Assembly (NCBI RefSeq): GCF_002115785.1
Contig: NZ_JFJY01000005.1
Coordinates: 1-64,000 of the forward strand
Source of the DNA: Thalassospira sp. MCCC 1A03138
Lineage (GTDB): Bacteria; Pseudomonadota; Alphaproteobacteria; Rhodospirillales; Thalassospiraceae
Reading direction: 5' to 3'
DNA: 64,000 bases
In this document: positions 17,173 through 26,600 of the stretch, piece after piece
How positions within the stretch are numbered: position 1 is the first letter of the stretch
Layout of the letters: each line of letters starts with the position of its first letter
Translations under genes and position numbers: made by a program
Notes under the pieces: model-generated
What the model saw: only the letters and a program-made list of their open reading frames with translations
What the model was told of the DNA's origin: nothing
Database searches by the model: none

Positions 17173-17844
17173 ATGGCTGACAGCTTCCAGATTCTGATCG
17201 CAGACGATCATCCGCTTGTGCGCGGTGCACTCAAACAGGCCCTGTCATCAGAATTGGAAAATGTCACACTCTACGAGGCCGGAAGCTTGGCTGAGGCCAT
17301 CGAACAGATCGAAGCCCATAGCGGCGATATCGATCTTGTCCTGCTTGATCTTCACATGCCCGGCATGAACGGCTTTACCGGCCTGTTCAGCCTGCGTGCC
17401 TCCTATCCCGACATTCCCGTTTCCATCGTCTCGGCCAGTCAGGAACTGCCGGTCGTCCGCCGTTCGATTGAATATGGCGCATCGGCCTTCGTGCCAAAAT
17501 CCGCCCCGGTTGATCAGATCGGGACAGCCATCCGCACCGTTCTGAATGGCGATATGTGGATGCCCGACTGGGCGCGCGATGCCATCGAAAACGGCCCCGC
17601 CGATGACGAGGCCACCGGCCTTGCCGAAAAAATCGGTCAATTGACGCCACAGCAATTGCGTGTGCTCAACATGCTGACCGAAGGCAAGCTGAACAAACAG
17701 ATCGCCTACGAGCTTGACGTGACCGAGGCCACCGTAAAGGCCCACGTTTCCGCCATCCTGCGCAAACTCTCGGTCCATAGCCGCACACAGGCCGTTATCA
17801 TGGCCCGCGAACTGCAATTGCAGGAACCCGCGATCGAGGCGTAA
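17173..17844 (+). CDS. NarL/LuxR-type response regulator, orphan
   Basis: A 223-residue two-domain regulator. The receiver domain (about 5-125) has the acidic pocket IADDHP, phospho-acceptor Asp59 in VLLDLHMPGMNG, and Lys in FVPKSAP. The C-terminal LuxR helix-turn-helix (about 152-215) reads LTPQQLRVLNMLTEGKLNKQIAYELDVTEATVKAHVSAI... and ends in a normal dimer helix. No sensor kinase is adjacent, so it is an orphan here. The secreted coiled-coil gene 117 bp downstream is on the same strand and could be co-transcribed or a target. Confidence 0.9.
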   Translation: MADSFQILIADDHPLVRGALKQALSSELENVTLYEAGSLAEAIEQIEAHSGDIDLVLLDLHMPGMNGFTGLFSLRASYPDIPVSIVSASQELPVVRRSIEYGASAFVPKSAPVDQIGTAIRTVLNGDMWMPDWARDAIENGPADDEATGLAEKIGQLTPQQLRVLNMLTEGKLNKQIAYELDVTEATVKAHVSAILRKLSVHSRTQAVIMARELQLQEPAIEA

Positions 17845-17961
17845 GGGTTAACGCCCGTCGCCCTGCTGTCACGTCCCTGCCAGACCGGCACCAATTTATC
17901 ACCGCAATTGCGCGTGATGCTTCCTGTGCAAAGCCCTCTGCCCCGCACAGGAGATCACCCG

Positions 17962-18480
17962 ATGAAGAAATCCCTTTCGCTGTCTGCCATGGCGGTTGCC
18001 GCATCGCTTGCCGTCACGGCCCCCGCCCCGGCCTTTGCCCAACAAAACCCGGAAACCACCGCCGCCATGGCCAAAATTCTGGGTGACGTCATCGGCAATA
18101 CCATCCGCAAGGCCGCCGAAGATGTGCGCGCCAATACCGGCATTGATCCGCTGACGCGTGGTTATGGCGATGATGGAAACGCGGCATCTGCACCTGTCCC
18201 CACCAATCCATCCGATGCCCTTCGCCGTGAACTGGCAACCCTGAATGCCGCCCATGATCAGGCGATCACCAGCCATCTTGAAGACCTGCATGGTGAACTG
18301 GAAAAAGCCGAACTGGAATTTCAGAACTTTGCCGAACGCGCAGATGATGCCGACGAAGTACGCGACAGGCGCGACAGCCTTCAGACCAAGGCCGACACCG
18401 CCTATGAAAAATTTGCCAGAAACATTGCCGCGGAAAATGCCCGCTTCGATGAAAAACGCGCCGCCATCCTTCAGGGCTGA
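17962..18480 (+). CDS. Secreted coiled-coil protein of unknown function
   Basis: A 172-residue protein with a clear Sec signal peptide (cleavage near PAFA-QQ, residue 28), a Pro/Ala/Asp-rich middle and a C-terminal half (about 90-172) of heptad-like charged helices (LHGELEKAELEFQNFAERA and similar), suggesting a periplasmic coiled coil. I do not recognise a family. The ATG at 17962 follows GGAG; an upstream ATG at 17908 would hide the signal peptide. It converges with the TetR gene, only 13 bp apart. Confidence 0.7.
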   Translation: MKKSLSLSAMAVAASLAVTAPAPAFAQQNPETTAAMAKILGDVIGNTIRKAAEDVRANTGIDPLTRGYGDDGNAASAPVPTNPSDALRRELATLNAAHDQAITSHLEDLHGELEKAELEFQNFAERADDADEVRDRRDSLQTKADTAYEKFARNIAAENARFDEKRAAILQG

Positions 18481-18493
18481 TGCGCCCCTGCGC

Positions 18494-19072
18494 CTAGGCC
18501 CGCAACAAATCGGTGGCCGCATTCTTTACCGCGCCCGATACCGCATCAATCGCGGTATCGTCACTTAGTGCCCGCGTCACCGTAAGCCCGCCGATCAATA
18601 TCCCCAGAAACGCCCACGCCTTTGCCAACCGCTGATCGGCGGGGAATTGCGGCAACCCTTTCGCCACCAGTCCGGCAATGGTCTGCATTTTCCGGTCATA
18701 CAATGCGCGGCTTTTGGCATCGGCGCGTGACATTTCCGGCGACAGGCTGGTCATCGCGCACCCGCATGCCAGATCGTCCCTATGATCGCGCCCCAGATAA
18801 TAATCGATAAAGGCATCGGTCCAGCCATCGCCAAAATCGCGCTGAAACTGCGGAACCCCGTCAATCACCTCGTCAAGGCCAAGTTCAAGCGCTGCCAGAA
18901 ACGCCCCGTCCTTTGATCCGAAATGGGCGTAAAACGCGCCCGATGTCGCCTGTGCCGCCTTGGAAATCCCGTCAACACCGACCCCGGCAAAGCCCTTTTC
19001 GCGAAATCCACGGCTTGCCGCGTCAAGGATATTGCGCCGGGTTTCCTCTTTGCGTGTCTGGTTTTTGACCAT
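18494..19072 (-). CDS. TetR-family repressor
   Basis: A 192-residue regulator with an N-terminal TetR helix-turn-helix (about 10-57: RRNILDAASRGFREKGFAGVGVDGISKAAQATSGAFYAHFGSK as a typical layout) and an all-helical ligand domain containing DLACGCAMTSLSPEMSR, a segment shared by many TetR proteins linked to reactive or lipophilic compounds. It is divergent from the Tat-exported YdhR-like gene. Two matching palindromes in the 113-bp gap are likely its operators, so it probably represses both genes. Confidence 0.88.
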   Translation of the reverse strand: MVKNQTRKEETRRNILDAASRGFREKGFAGVGVDGISKAAQATSGAFYAHFGSKDGAFLAALELGLDEVIDGVPQFQRDFGDGWTDAFIDYYLGRDHRDDLACGCAMTSLSPEMSRADAKSRALYDRKMQTIAGLVAKGLPQFPADQRLAKAWAFLGILIGGLTVTRALSDDTAIDAVSGAVKNAATDLLRA

Positions 19073-19086
19073 CGGACCCTCAAAAA

Positions 19087-19102
19087 TATATTGATCGTTA
19101 TA
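19087..19102. promoter_or_regulatory. TetR operator, copy 1 (imperfect)
   Basis: TATATTGATCGTTATA, matching the copy at 19143 except for two bases in the left half-site. It lies just upstream of the TetR start codon. Confidence 0.6.
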
Positions 19103-19141
19103 TTTTTAATTGACAGGCCCGGATTTGTCGATCAGTTACTT

Positions 19142-19159
19142 ATATAACGATCGTTATAT
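19142..19159. promoter_or_regulatory. TetR operator, copy 2 (perfect palindrome)
   Basis: ATATAACGATCGTTATAT is a perfect 18-bp palindrome, 26 bp before the YdhR-like gene start. A TTGACA box at 19110-19115 lies between the two copies. Confidence 0.7.
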
Positions 19160-19185
19160 TTCTTAACCTCAAACGGATCACAATC

Positions 19186-20016
19186 ATGACAACAGATCCA
19201 GAACCCCACAACCAAACCCACAACCAGACCGGCCACAACCGGCTCGGGCGGCGCGACTTCCTGAAACGCGCCACCGGCACGGCCATTACCGCCGCCACCG
19301 CCGCGATGGCGGGCACGGGCCTCCTTCTGCCGTCCCCCTCACGTGCGGCGGCCATCACTTCAAATCCGGGAAACACTCAGATGTCACAGAACGCCTTCGT
19401 CTATACCGAACTGCAAATCTCCGCCCCCTTTGATCAGGTGCCATGGCAAAACATCAACCAAACCATCAAGACCCAGCCGGGATTCCTCAACAAAACCTGG
19501 CTATCGGGGCTTGGTAATAATTCGGCGGGTGGCATTTATGCCTTTGACACCATCGAAAATGCCAAAAAGTTCGTCACCGGCTATTTCCCGGCCGAAGCAC
19601 GGAATTTCGGCGTGGCGCAAACCACCCGTGTGTTTGATGCGCTTGCCACCAGCGAAGCCAGCATTGATATGAATTCGGTGCATTACGGTGCCAGGGTTGA
19701 TGTCAAACCGGCGGCCTTTGTCTATACCGAAGTCCAGCTTCACGTGCTGCCGTTTGACAATGGCCCGTGGCGGACCTTCAACCCGGTCCTGAAACAGCAG
19801 CCGGGTCTTCTGTCAAAAACCTGGCTAAGCGGCCTTCACACCGGCACGGTCGGTGGTTTCTATGCCTTTGACAGTATCGAAAACGCCAAACGCTTTGCCC
19901 TTGATTACTTCCCGACGGAAACCAGGGCCCTTGATGCCGCCTTCTATACCCGGATTTTCGACGCCACCGTGACCGAGGCCGCCAGCCGCGACATGGCATC
20001 GCCATTCTATCGCTGA
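19186..20016 (+). CDS. Tat-exported protein with two YdhR-like monooxygenase domains
   Basis: A 276-residue protein. A twin-arginine leader (Arg22-Arg23 in GRRDFLKRA, hydrophobic to about 45, cleavage near SRAAA) is followed by two tandem repeats (about 69-160 and 176-270). Each repeat carries the pattern FVYTE-Q...PFD...QPGFL-KTWLSGL...GG-YAFD-IENAK, which I match from memory to the YdhR (ABM-like) fold: PGFL-K-W, GGIY-F and a C-terminal FD. YdhR-type proteins are small dimeric ferredoxin-like barrels of uncertain enzymatic role and normally cytoplasmic. A fused pair mimics the dimer. Control by the divergent TetR suggests a response to an organic compound. Confidence 0.75.
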   Translation: MTTDPEPHNQTHNQTGHNRLGRRDFLKRATGTAITAATAAMAGTGLLLPSPSRAAAITSNPGNTQMSQNAFVYTELQISAPFDQVPWQNINQTIKTQPGFLNKTWLSGLGNNSAGGIYAFDTIENAKKFVTGYFPAEARNFGVAQTTRVFDALATSEASIDMNSVHYGARVDVKPAAFVYTEVQLHVLPFDNGPWRTFNPVLKQQPGLLSKTWLSGLHTGTVGGFYAFDSIENAKRFALDYFPTETRALDAAFYTRIFDATVTEAASRDMASPFYR

Positions 20017-20041
20017 TTTTAAATATCGGATCAAAACCGTT

Positions 20042-20070
20042 CGGGTGCGCGGCAATTAACCGCGTACCCG
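20042..20070. terminator. Hairpin after the YdhR-like gene
   Basis: CGGGTGCGCGG/CCGCGTACCCG stem (one mismatch) with a 7-base loop and only a weak T-rich tail. A possible terminator. Confidence 0.4.
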
Positions 20071-20179
20071 TTCCGTTTCAGACGATTGCGGAACATCCCA
20101 CCGCGGCAATACGTTACACTCACGATATTCTCCTGCCGACTGCATCATGCCCGGCAGAATTCCGCCCGGAGCATATTGC

Positions 20180-21361
20180 ATGACCGATCCGATCAAGGCA
20201 TCCGACACCCCCGCCATTGAAAACGGTGCTGCGGATGCCCCTACCGAAATCGACGAAGCTGAAGAAGCCGAACAAAGAATGTTAAGCGCGCGTGCACGCG
20301 CCTATCGCCGGGCGCGCACGGTATCGGTTATCGGCACCTTCGTCATTCTGGCCTTCGGGTGTTTTTACGTCGCCCAAAGCCTGATCCTGCCGGTGATACT
20401 GGCCTTCCTGCTGGCACTGGTGTTTTCCCCGGTCGTCCGCACACTCGCCCGCTATCGCATCCCGCAAAGCCTGACCGCGCTTGCGATTGTCCTGACCCTG
20501 ACGACATCCGTCATCGCCGGGATTTATGGCCTGAGCGAACCGGTATCGAAATGGATCGATGACGCCCCCAGGATCGAACGTCAGTTGCGCCTGCGTCTTG
20601 CCGATCTGGGCGGACCGCTTGAAAAGCTCCGCGATGTACAAAAACAGGTTGAAAAAGCCACCAATCAGAATGACGGGACCGACACGCAAAAGGTCGTGGT
20701 TCAGGAACCCACCATGATCAGTCAGGCAGCACAGGGTGCACCGGAAATCGTTGCCGGTATTGCGCTGATGCTCGTGCTGCTGCTGTTCATTCTGTCATCG
20801 GGGGATATGGTCTATGAAAAAATGGTCCGGGCCCTGCCAACCTTTGGCGACCGCCGAAAGGGACTGCGCATTGCGCATGATATCGAACGCGAAGTCTCGC
20901 GCTATCTCCTGACCATATCGGCAATCAATATCGGGCTTGGCATCATTATCGGAAGCCTCCTTGCCATTGTCGGCATGCCCAACCCGGTTTTATGGGGCAT
21001 TGTTGCGGCGATCCTGAATTTCGTGCCGCTTCTGGGCGCTGTTGTCGGCATCGGCATCGTCGGTATGGTCGCACTGGTTTCCATGCCGACCACCACCGCC
21101 GCCCTGCTGCCCCCGGCAATCTATCTCGCCTGCACCGCGCTTGAAGGCCAGTTTCTCACCCCCGCCCTTGTCGGCAACCGGCTGCGCATCAATTCGGTCG
21201 CGATCATCCTCGCCATTGCGTTCTGGGGCTGGATATGGGGTTTCATCGGTGTGCTTGTCGCAGTCCCCCTTCTGATCGTCATGAGCGTCTTTGCAAAACA
21301 TGTCGCGGGTCTCGGCGGCCTGCGCGAGATGCTCGGCCCCAACAACAATAACGGCAACTGA
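20180..21361 (+). CDS. AI-2E family (PerM/UPF0118) membrane transporter
   Basis: A 393-residue inner-membrane protein with a charged N-terminus (1-45), about eight helices and the AI-2E family's features: a paired helix block at about 50-110, a soluble coiled segment (about 120-185), and a C-terminal NFVPLLGAVVGI...PPAIYLACTALEGQFLTPALVGNRLRINSV stretch. Members export quorum signals or act as Na+/H+ antiporters, so the substrate is open. The ATG at 20180 follows GGAG at 8-bp spacing, better than the ATG at 20147. Confidence 0.85.
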   Translation: MTDPIKASDTPAIENGAADAPTEIDEAEEAEQRMLSARARAYRRARTVSVIGTFVILAFGCFYVAQSLILPVILAFLLALVFSPVVRTLARYRIPQSLTALAIVLTLTTSVIAGIYGLSEPVSKWIDDAPRIERQLRLRLADLGGPLEKLRDVQKQVEKATNQNDGTDTQKVVVQEPTMISQAAQGAPEIVAGIALMLVLLLFILSSGDMVYEKMVRALPTFGDRRKGLRIAHDIEREVSRYLLTISAINIGLGIIIGSLLAIVGMPNPVLWGIVAAILNFVPLLGAVVGIGIVGMVALVSMPTTTAALLPPAIYLACTALEGQFLTPALVGNRLRINSVAIILAIAFWGWIWGFIGVLVAVPLLIVMSVFAKHVAGLGGLREMLGPNNNNGN

Positions 21362-21429
21362 TTGCGCCCCGATGACAACCCGATGGCAACCCGATTGCGA
21401 AACGGCGCAAAAACTGCCAGTCTTCTGGC

Positions 21430-22272
21430 ATGTCAGACGCATCAAACGAACCGTTTCGAATCCTGTCTCATGACTGCACCGGCGTTTTGGCCCTCAAGGC
21501 CAGAACATGCCACAGCTTTGCCAAACACAGTCATGAACAGTTCGGCATCGGCTTCATGTTTGAGGGCGCGCAAAAATCGCTTTCGGGGCGCGGTATGGTG
21601 GAAGCCGGGGCAGGCAATATCCTCACGGTCAATCCCCGCGAAGTCCATGACGGCACCCCGATTGGTCAAAGCCCGCGTGGCTGGAACATGCTGTATCTGG
21701 ACCCGGACCTGATCCGTGATACGGCGCGTGACATGTCAGATGGCAAATCAGACCATTACGAATTCACAAGCCCGGTCATCACATCGCCCGCCGTCGCGCA
21801 CTGCTTTGCTGATCTTTTTGCCGCCATCACCAAAGGCGATCATGAAAATGCAGGCCTGCGGCGCGAGGAAATGCTGTTTCTTCTGCTCCATCACGCGATC
21901 ATTGTGCCGGGCGAACCCGATCATTATCGCTACCGGTCACGAAGCGGTGCCGATGCCAGTATCGCGCGCGCCATATCCATGATTGATGATGCCCCGGACG
22001 AAAACCTCTCGCTGGCCGATCTTGCCGATGCGGCGGGGCTAAGCCGCTTTCAGACCGTCCGCCATTTCACCCGCGCAACGGGCCTCACTCCGCATGCCTA
22101 TATCATCCAGCGCCGCCTTGATCTCGCCCGCCGCCTGATCGCAACCGGCACCCCACTGGCCGAGGTCGCCGCCACCGCAGGCTTTGCCGATCAAAGCCAC
22201 CTGAACCGGCATTTCATCCGCGCCTATGGCCTGTCACCGGGGCGCTATGCCAAAGCCGTAAGGACAAACTGA
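21430..22272 (+). CDS. AraC-family regulator (cupin sensor type)
   Basis: A 280-residue regulator with an N-terminal cupin sensor (about 12-100; CHSFAKHSHEQFGIGFM and NPREVHDGTP) and a C-terminal double helix-turn-helix (about 178-275; LADAAGLSRFQTVRHFTRATGLTPHAYIIQRRLDLARRLI... and ADQSHLNRHFIRAYGLSPGRY). It lies 94 bp upstream of a LysE-type exporter gene on the same strand. AraC plus LysE pairs are common, the regulator inducing the amino-acid exporter. Confidence 0.88.
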   Translation: MSDASNEPFRILSHDCTGVLALKARTCHSFAKHSHEQFGIGFMFEGAQKSLSGRGMVEAGAGNILTVNPREVHDGTPIGQSPRGWNMLYLDPDLIRDTARDMSDGKSDHYEFTSPVITSPAVAHCFADLFAAITKGDHENAGLRREEMLFLLLHHAIIVPGEPDHYRYRSRSGADASIARAISMIDDAPDENLSLADLADAAGLSRFQTVRHFTRATGLTPHAYIIQRRLDLARRLIATGTPLAEVAATAGFADQSHLNRHFIRAYGLSPGRYAKAVRTN

Positions 22273-22366
22273 TCCTTCTCCGGCCTGCAATTCCGTTCAA
22301 GAATACCGGATCAAAACGCGCTTAACTGGGCTGATCAGGTTAAACCAAAAACGGAACCATGCCATC

Positions 22367-22984
22367 ATGATCAGCCCCGAATATCTCCTGACCTCACTTG
22401 TTGTCGTCCTGCTGCCCGGCACGGGGGTGATCTATACCCTTGCCATTGGGCTTGGGCGCGGCATGAGGGCGAGCATCTGGGCGGCCTTTGGTTGCACGCT
22501 CGGCATCCTGCCCGCCATGGGGGCAAGCATCCTTGGCCTTGCGGCCCTGCTGCACACAAGCGCCCTTGCCTTTGAAACCCTGCGCTATCTCGGCGTGGCG
22601 TGGCTGCTTTACATGGCGTGGGGCATGTGGCGTGGCACGGGTGCGATGAAAGTCACCGCCAAATCCGATCCCGTCAACGCCGCCAAAATCATCCGCGACG
22701 CCATCCTGATCAACGCGCTCAACCCGAAACTGTCCCTGTTCTTCCTGGCCTTCCTGCCGCAATTCATCACCCCGAATGCCGGCGGAACCACCGCCCAGAT
22801 GACCCTGCTCGGCCTGACCTTCATGGCACTCACCTTTGCGGTTTTCATCGTCTACGGTTTGTTTGCCAGTGCGCTTCGAAGCCACGTGGTCGAACGGCCA
22901 AAGGTCATGAACTGGTTGGGGAAAAGTTTTGCCGGGGTGTTCGCCCTTCTTGCTGCAAAGCTGGTGCTCGCCGGGCGACCATAA
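22367..22984 (+). CDS. LysE/RhtB-family exporter
   Basis: A 205-residue, six-helix inner-membrane protein of the LysE/RhtB amino-acid efflux family. It has the family's PGTGVIYTLAIGLGRGMRAS opening (usually PGPN), a hydrophilic loop near 100-110 and the NPKLSLFFLAFLPQFI motif. Length is typical (about 205). It is probably exporting an amino acid or homoserine-like compound under the AraC regulator upstream. Substrate not predictable from sequence. Confidence 0.88.
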   Translation: MISPEYLLTSLVVVLLPGTGVIYTLAIGLGRGMRASIWAAFGCTLGILPAMGASILGLAALLHTSALAFETLRYLGVAWLLYMAWGMWRGTGAMKVTAKSDPVNAAKIIRDAILINALNPKLSLFFLAFLPQFITPNAGGTTAQMTLLGLTFMALTFAVFIVYGLFASALRSHVVERPKVMNWLGKSFAGVFALLAAKLVLAGRP

Positions 22985-23633
22985 TCCGCTGGATACGCAA
23001 CACCTCGAACCGGGCCAGACGCACTGCATGGGCCTCTGGTTCACGGTTCCGGCTGCAAGCCAAACACCCGGCCCACCTGCCGATGACACAGGATGCCCGC
23101 ACCAGTGACGGTCGATGAACGTAAGGCAGGCGCACTTGTCGCCGTCGGTGACTGACCTTCCCGCATTTCCGAACGCAATCATAGACCCCGTCGCCAAGCC
23201 AAGCTGGATGATCCCCGCTATTGCCTCGCCCCGGCCCCCTTCGCTCCGAACGGCCCGCCCTCACTCAAAGGGCACATTTCTCCCGTCATGATTCACACAA
23301 ATTTTCCGCAAGTTTCCCTGGGCCTCACGGCCGGGACGCAATACCGCCGTAATGACTTTTCCACACGCCATTGATGCCCCTTTGGCGATGTCGCCGTCGT
23401 CCTTTCGACCTGTCAGATCGTTGCACCGTCATCGTCGTTTTCCTGTCTTTGGCCCAAAACGCAAAAACCCGCGAAAGCGAATCACGCTTTGCGGGTTTTG
23501 GGTCCGGGTGCATTTCTCCCGTTGACTTTGTCTTTATGCCATAAACAAAAGAACAAATCAAGAACAATTTTCAGGAAATTTGCAAAAAATCCGAAACCCT
23601 TGAAAAGATGTTATTTTTCAAAACCATATGCCC
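22985..23633. other. Long intergenic region with repeated CATTTCTCCCGT
   Basis: About 650 bp between two convergent genes (LysE + and hybrid kinase -). The GC-rich left half shows codon-like bias in several frames, but no frame has a domain or start context; it may be a decayed gene. The 12-base word CATTTCTCCCGT occurs near 23278 and 23513, flanking a 235-bp segment that includes a strong hairpin. Confidence 0.4.
23464..23499. terminator. Nested hairpin, bidirectional terminator
   Basis: AAAACCCGC/GCGGGTTTT outer stem and AAAGCG/CGCTTT inner stem. It could terminate the kinase transcript (minus) and read-through from the LysE gene (plus). Confidence 0.65.
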
Positions 23634-26600
23634 CTACTCCGCCGCATCCGAACTTTGCCGGGTCAATGCCCGGGTCATAAGGGCGCGCAATTTGGCCGGG
23701 CGCAGCGGCTTGTTCAGCAAGGCGAATCGCTGTGCCTTGATCAGTTCCGCCGTCTCGGTACTGCGGTCCGCCGTGATCACCACACCGGGAATATCAAGCC
23801 CGCGTTGGTCCCGCAGCCGGATCAGCACATCCAGCCCGGTTTCCCCGGAACTCAGATGATAATCAGCAAGGATGATATCTGGGACAAAGCCGATGTTATC
23901 ACCGTTATCATTCAGCAGGATTTTCTCGGCCTCCGCGCCTGAGCGTGCGGTCGCCACCACGCAATTCCAGTTTTCCAGCATGGCCCGCATGCCATCCAGG
24001 ATATCGGGTTCGTTATCGATGCAAAGGACGCGTAACCCGCCCAGTTCGCCTGCCATCCGGCGGCGTGGTTTGGGCATTGCGGCCTCGTCAACAATGCCAA
24101 TCGGCACATCGACCGAGAAAACCGTCCCTCGCCCCGGGCGGGATCGCACCGAAACCGTATGATCCAGCGACCGGCCAAGACGATCGACAATCGCAAGGCC
24201 AAGGCCAAGCCCCTTCACATCGGTGGTTTCCGGGCCCTCAAGGCGATGGAATTCGCGGAAGATGATTTTAAGCTTGTCCTCGGGGATGCCCGGCCCGCTA
24301 TCCCAGACCTCGATCCTGACCTTGTTCCCCCGCATCCGGCACCCGACCACCGCCCCGCCATGGCGGGTATAGCGCAGCGCGTTGGAGATGAAGTTTTGCA
24401 GGATGCGGCGCAGAAGCCGACTGTCGCTTTTAACCCACACATCGCGCGGATGAACCGCAAACCGAAGCCCGGCCTTTTCGGCCACCGGGGTAAATTCGGT
24501 CTTGAGCGCATTAAGCACATCCGAAACCCGGAAATCACGGATGGTGGGTTGCATGGCCCCGGCATCAAGTTTGCAGATATCCAGAAGCTCGTTAAGCAGT
24601 TCCTCAACCCCCTTCAGCGACAGATCAACCTTGTTGACCAGATCATGGATATCGTCGCGAAGCTCCTTGCCGCCCAGCGCCACGGTAAACAGCCGGGCGG
24701 CATTTAATGGCTGCAAAAGGTCATGGCTGGCCGCGGCAAAGAACCGGGTTTTGGTATCGTTCGCGGTTTCGGCCTGTTCCTTGGCAACCGAAAGTTCCGA
24801 GTTCAGCTCCTCAAGCGCGTGGGTACGTTCCGTCACGCGCGCCTCAAGCCCCTCGTTGGCGTCCTTAAGCGCGCGTTCGGCATTCCGGCGTTCGGTGATG
24901 TCGTGATAGATACAGAAATAACCAAGCACTTCGCCGGTTTCGTCAAAGTGCGGGATATATGTCCCCTCGGCATAGCGGGCTTCGCGTTCGCTGCCGTCAC
25001 TTGCCCCCCAGCCTTCTTTGGGGGCGGGAAAATCGATCTCGAAGCTTTGGCGATAGCCTTCCAGTACCGCGCGGATCATCGGCTCCAGCCGGACATAGCG
25101 TTCTTCGCCCACCGCTTCGCGCACCGCCATTCCATGCGCCTCGATGCGGCGGATGCCAAACATCCGCTCATACGGGCGGTTGGTAAAACGCAGCCGCTGG
25201 TTCTTATCGGCATAGGCGATCATGACCGGGATGTTATCGGTATAGATACGAATGTTGCGCTCGCTTTCGCGCAATGCCTCCTCGGTCCGGACACGGGCCG
25301 TGATGTCGGCAATGGTCGCGACAAACCCGCCATCGGGCATCGGGTTGGTCCGCATTTCAAGCACCATGCCGTCCGCCCGCTTGCGCTCATAGGTATGGGG
25401 CAATCGTCGCATCTGCGGGGCGGCATTGCGCCCCAGAAGGATATCGATATCGACCGCACGCGCCCCGTTGTCACGGCAGATATCGACCAGTTCCGCAAGC
25501 GGCATCGTGACCTGAATATCGCTTGCGGTGATGCCCAAAAGATCGATAAAGCGATGGTTCCAGGTCGCCAGACGCAAATTCTGGTCAAACACCCCGACCC
25601 CTTGCGAAATGTTTTCCAGCGTGTTGAGCAAAAGGTCCCGGTTGAATTTGATCGCCTCGGACGCCTCATCCAGAAGCTCCATCGCATCGCGCCGCGACAC
25701 CGCCTTATCGGGCAGTAGCAAAGCCATCACCACACGCGATGACGCCGCCCCGACCGCGCCCGAAAGCAGATGTTCGGTAAAATTCGCCGCATCAAAATCG
25801 GCAATATCGGATCGTTTGCAACCATCGCCGCGCTGGCTAAGGTAGGTGCGAAACGCGCGCTCTGCCCAATGTTTGCCAAGGAAGCGCGCGGCAAGGTCTT
25901 CAAGATCGCCAAGGGTCACGCGGCCGGGCCATGTGTCATTTCTGGCCTTGGTATCCTTGCGATAGATATCGACAAAAAGCTGGGCTTGACGGCGCTGGGT
26001 AACGCCTTGCACGCCAATCGCCGATCCGACAAACATCAGAACGAAATTAACCCCAAGCGACCAGACAACCCCGTGCGTCAGATGGTCCTCGATCCCCACA
26101 CCCAGCAACGCCTGCGGGCGCAGAATCCCGATGCCAAGCGGCCCGTCCGTCAGGATCGACATCGGCAACAGACCGCTCTGGATAAAGCTTGGCAGAAGTA
26201 GGGTATAGGTCCAAAGCACAAAACCGGAAATCAGACCGATGCGAACCCCGGTGCGGTTGATCGATTTAAGGTAAATCGCCGCCAGAACCGCCGGGCCGAA
26301 CTGCGCCACCGCGGCAAAGGACAAAAGCCCGATATCAGCAAGCGCATATTTTTCCGACAGGAACCGGTAAAAGCCATAGGCCAGAAACAGGATGGCAATG
26401 ATCGCCGCGCGCCGGATTTTCAGAAGAACCTGGCTGACATCGCCTGCGAACCGCCCCTGCAATTTCTGCGACCGCAGCAAAAGCGGCATGACCAGATCGT
26501 TACACACCATCGTCGATACCGCGACACACGATACGATCACCATGCCGGTACTGGCCGAAAGCCCCCCGACAAAGGCAATCACCGCCAGCCAGTTTTCCCC

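Noticed and set aside
22905-23264. A minus-strand frame in the 650-bp gap
   Set aside because: Cys/Arg-rich translation without domain, start context or conservation; kept only as a possible gene relic.
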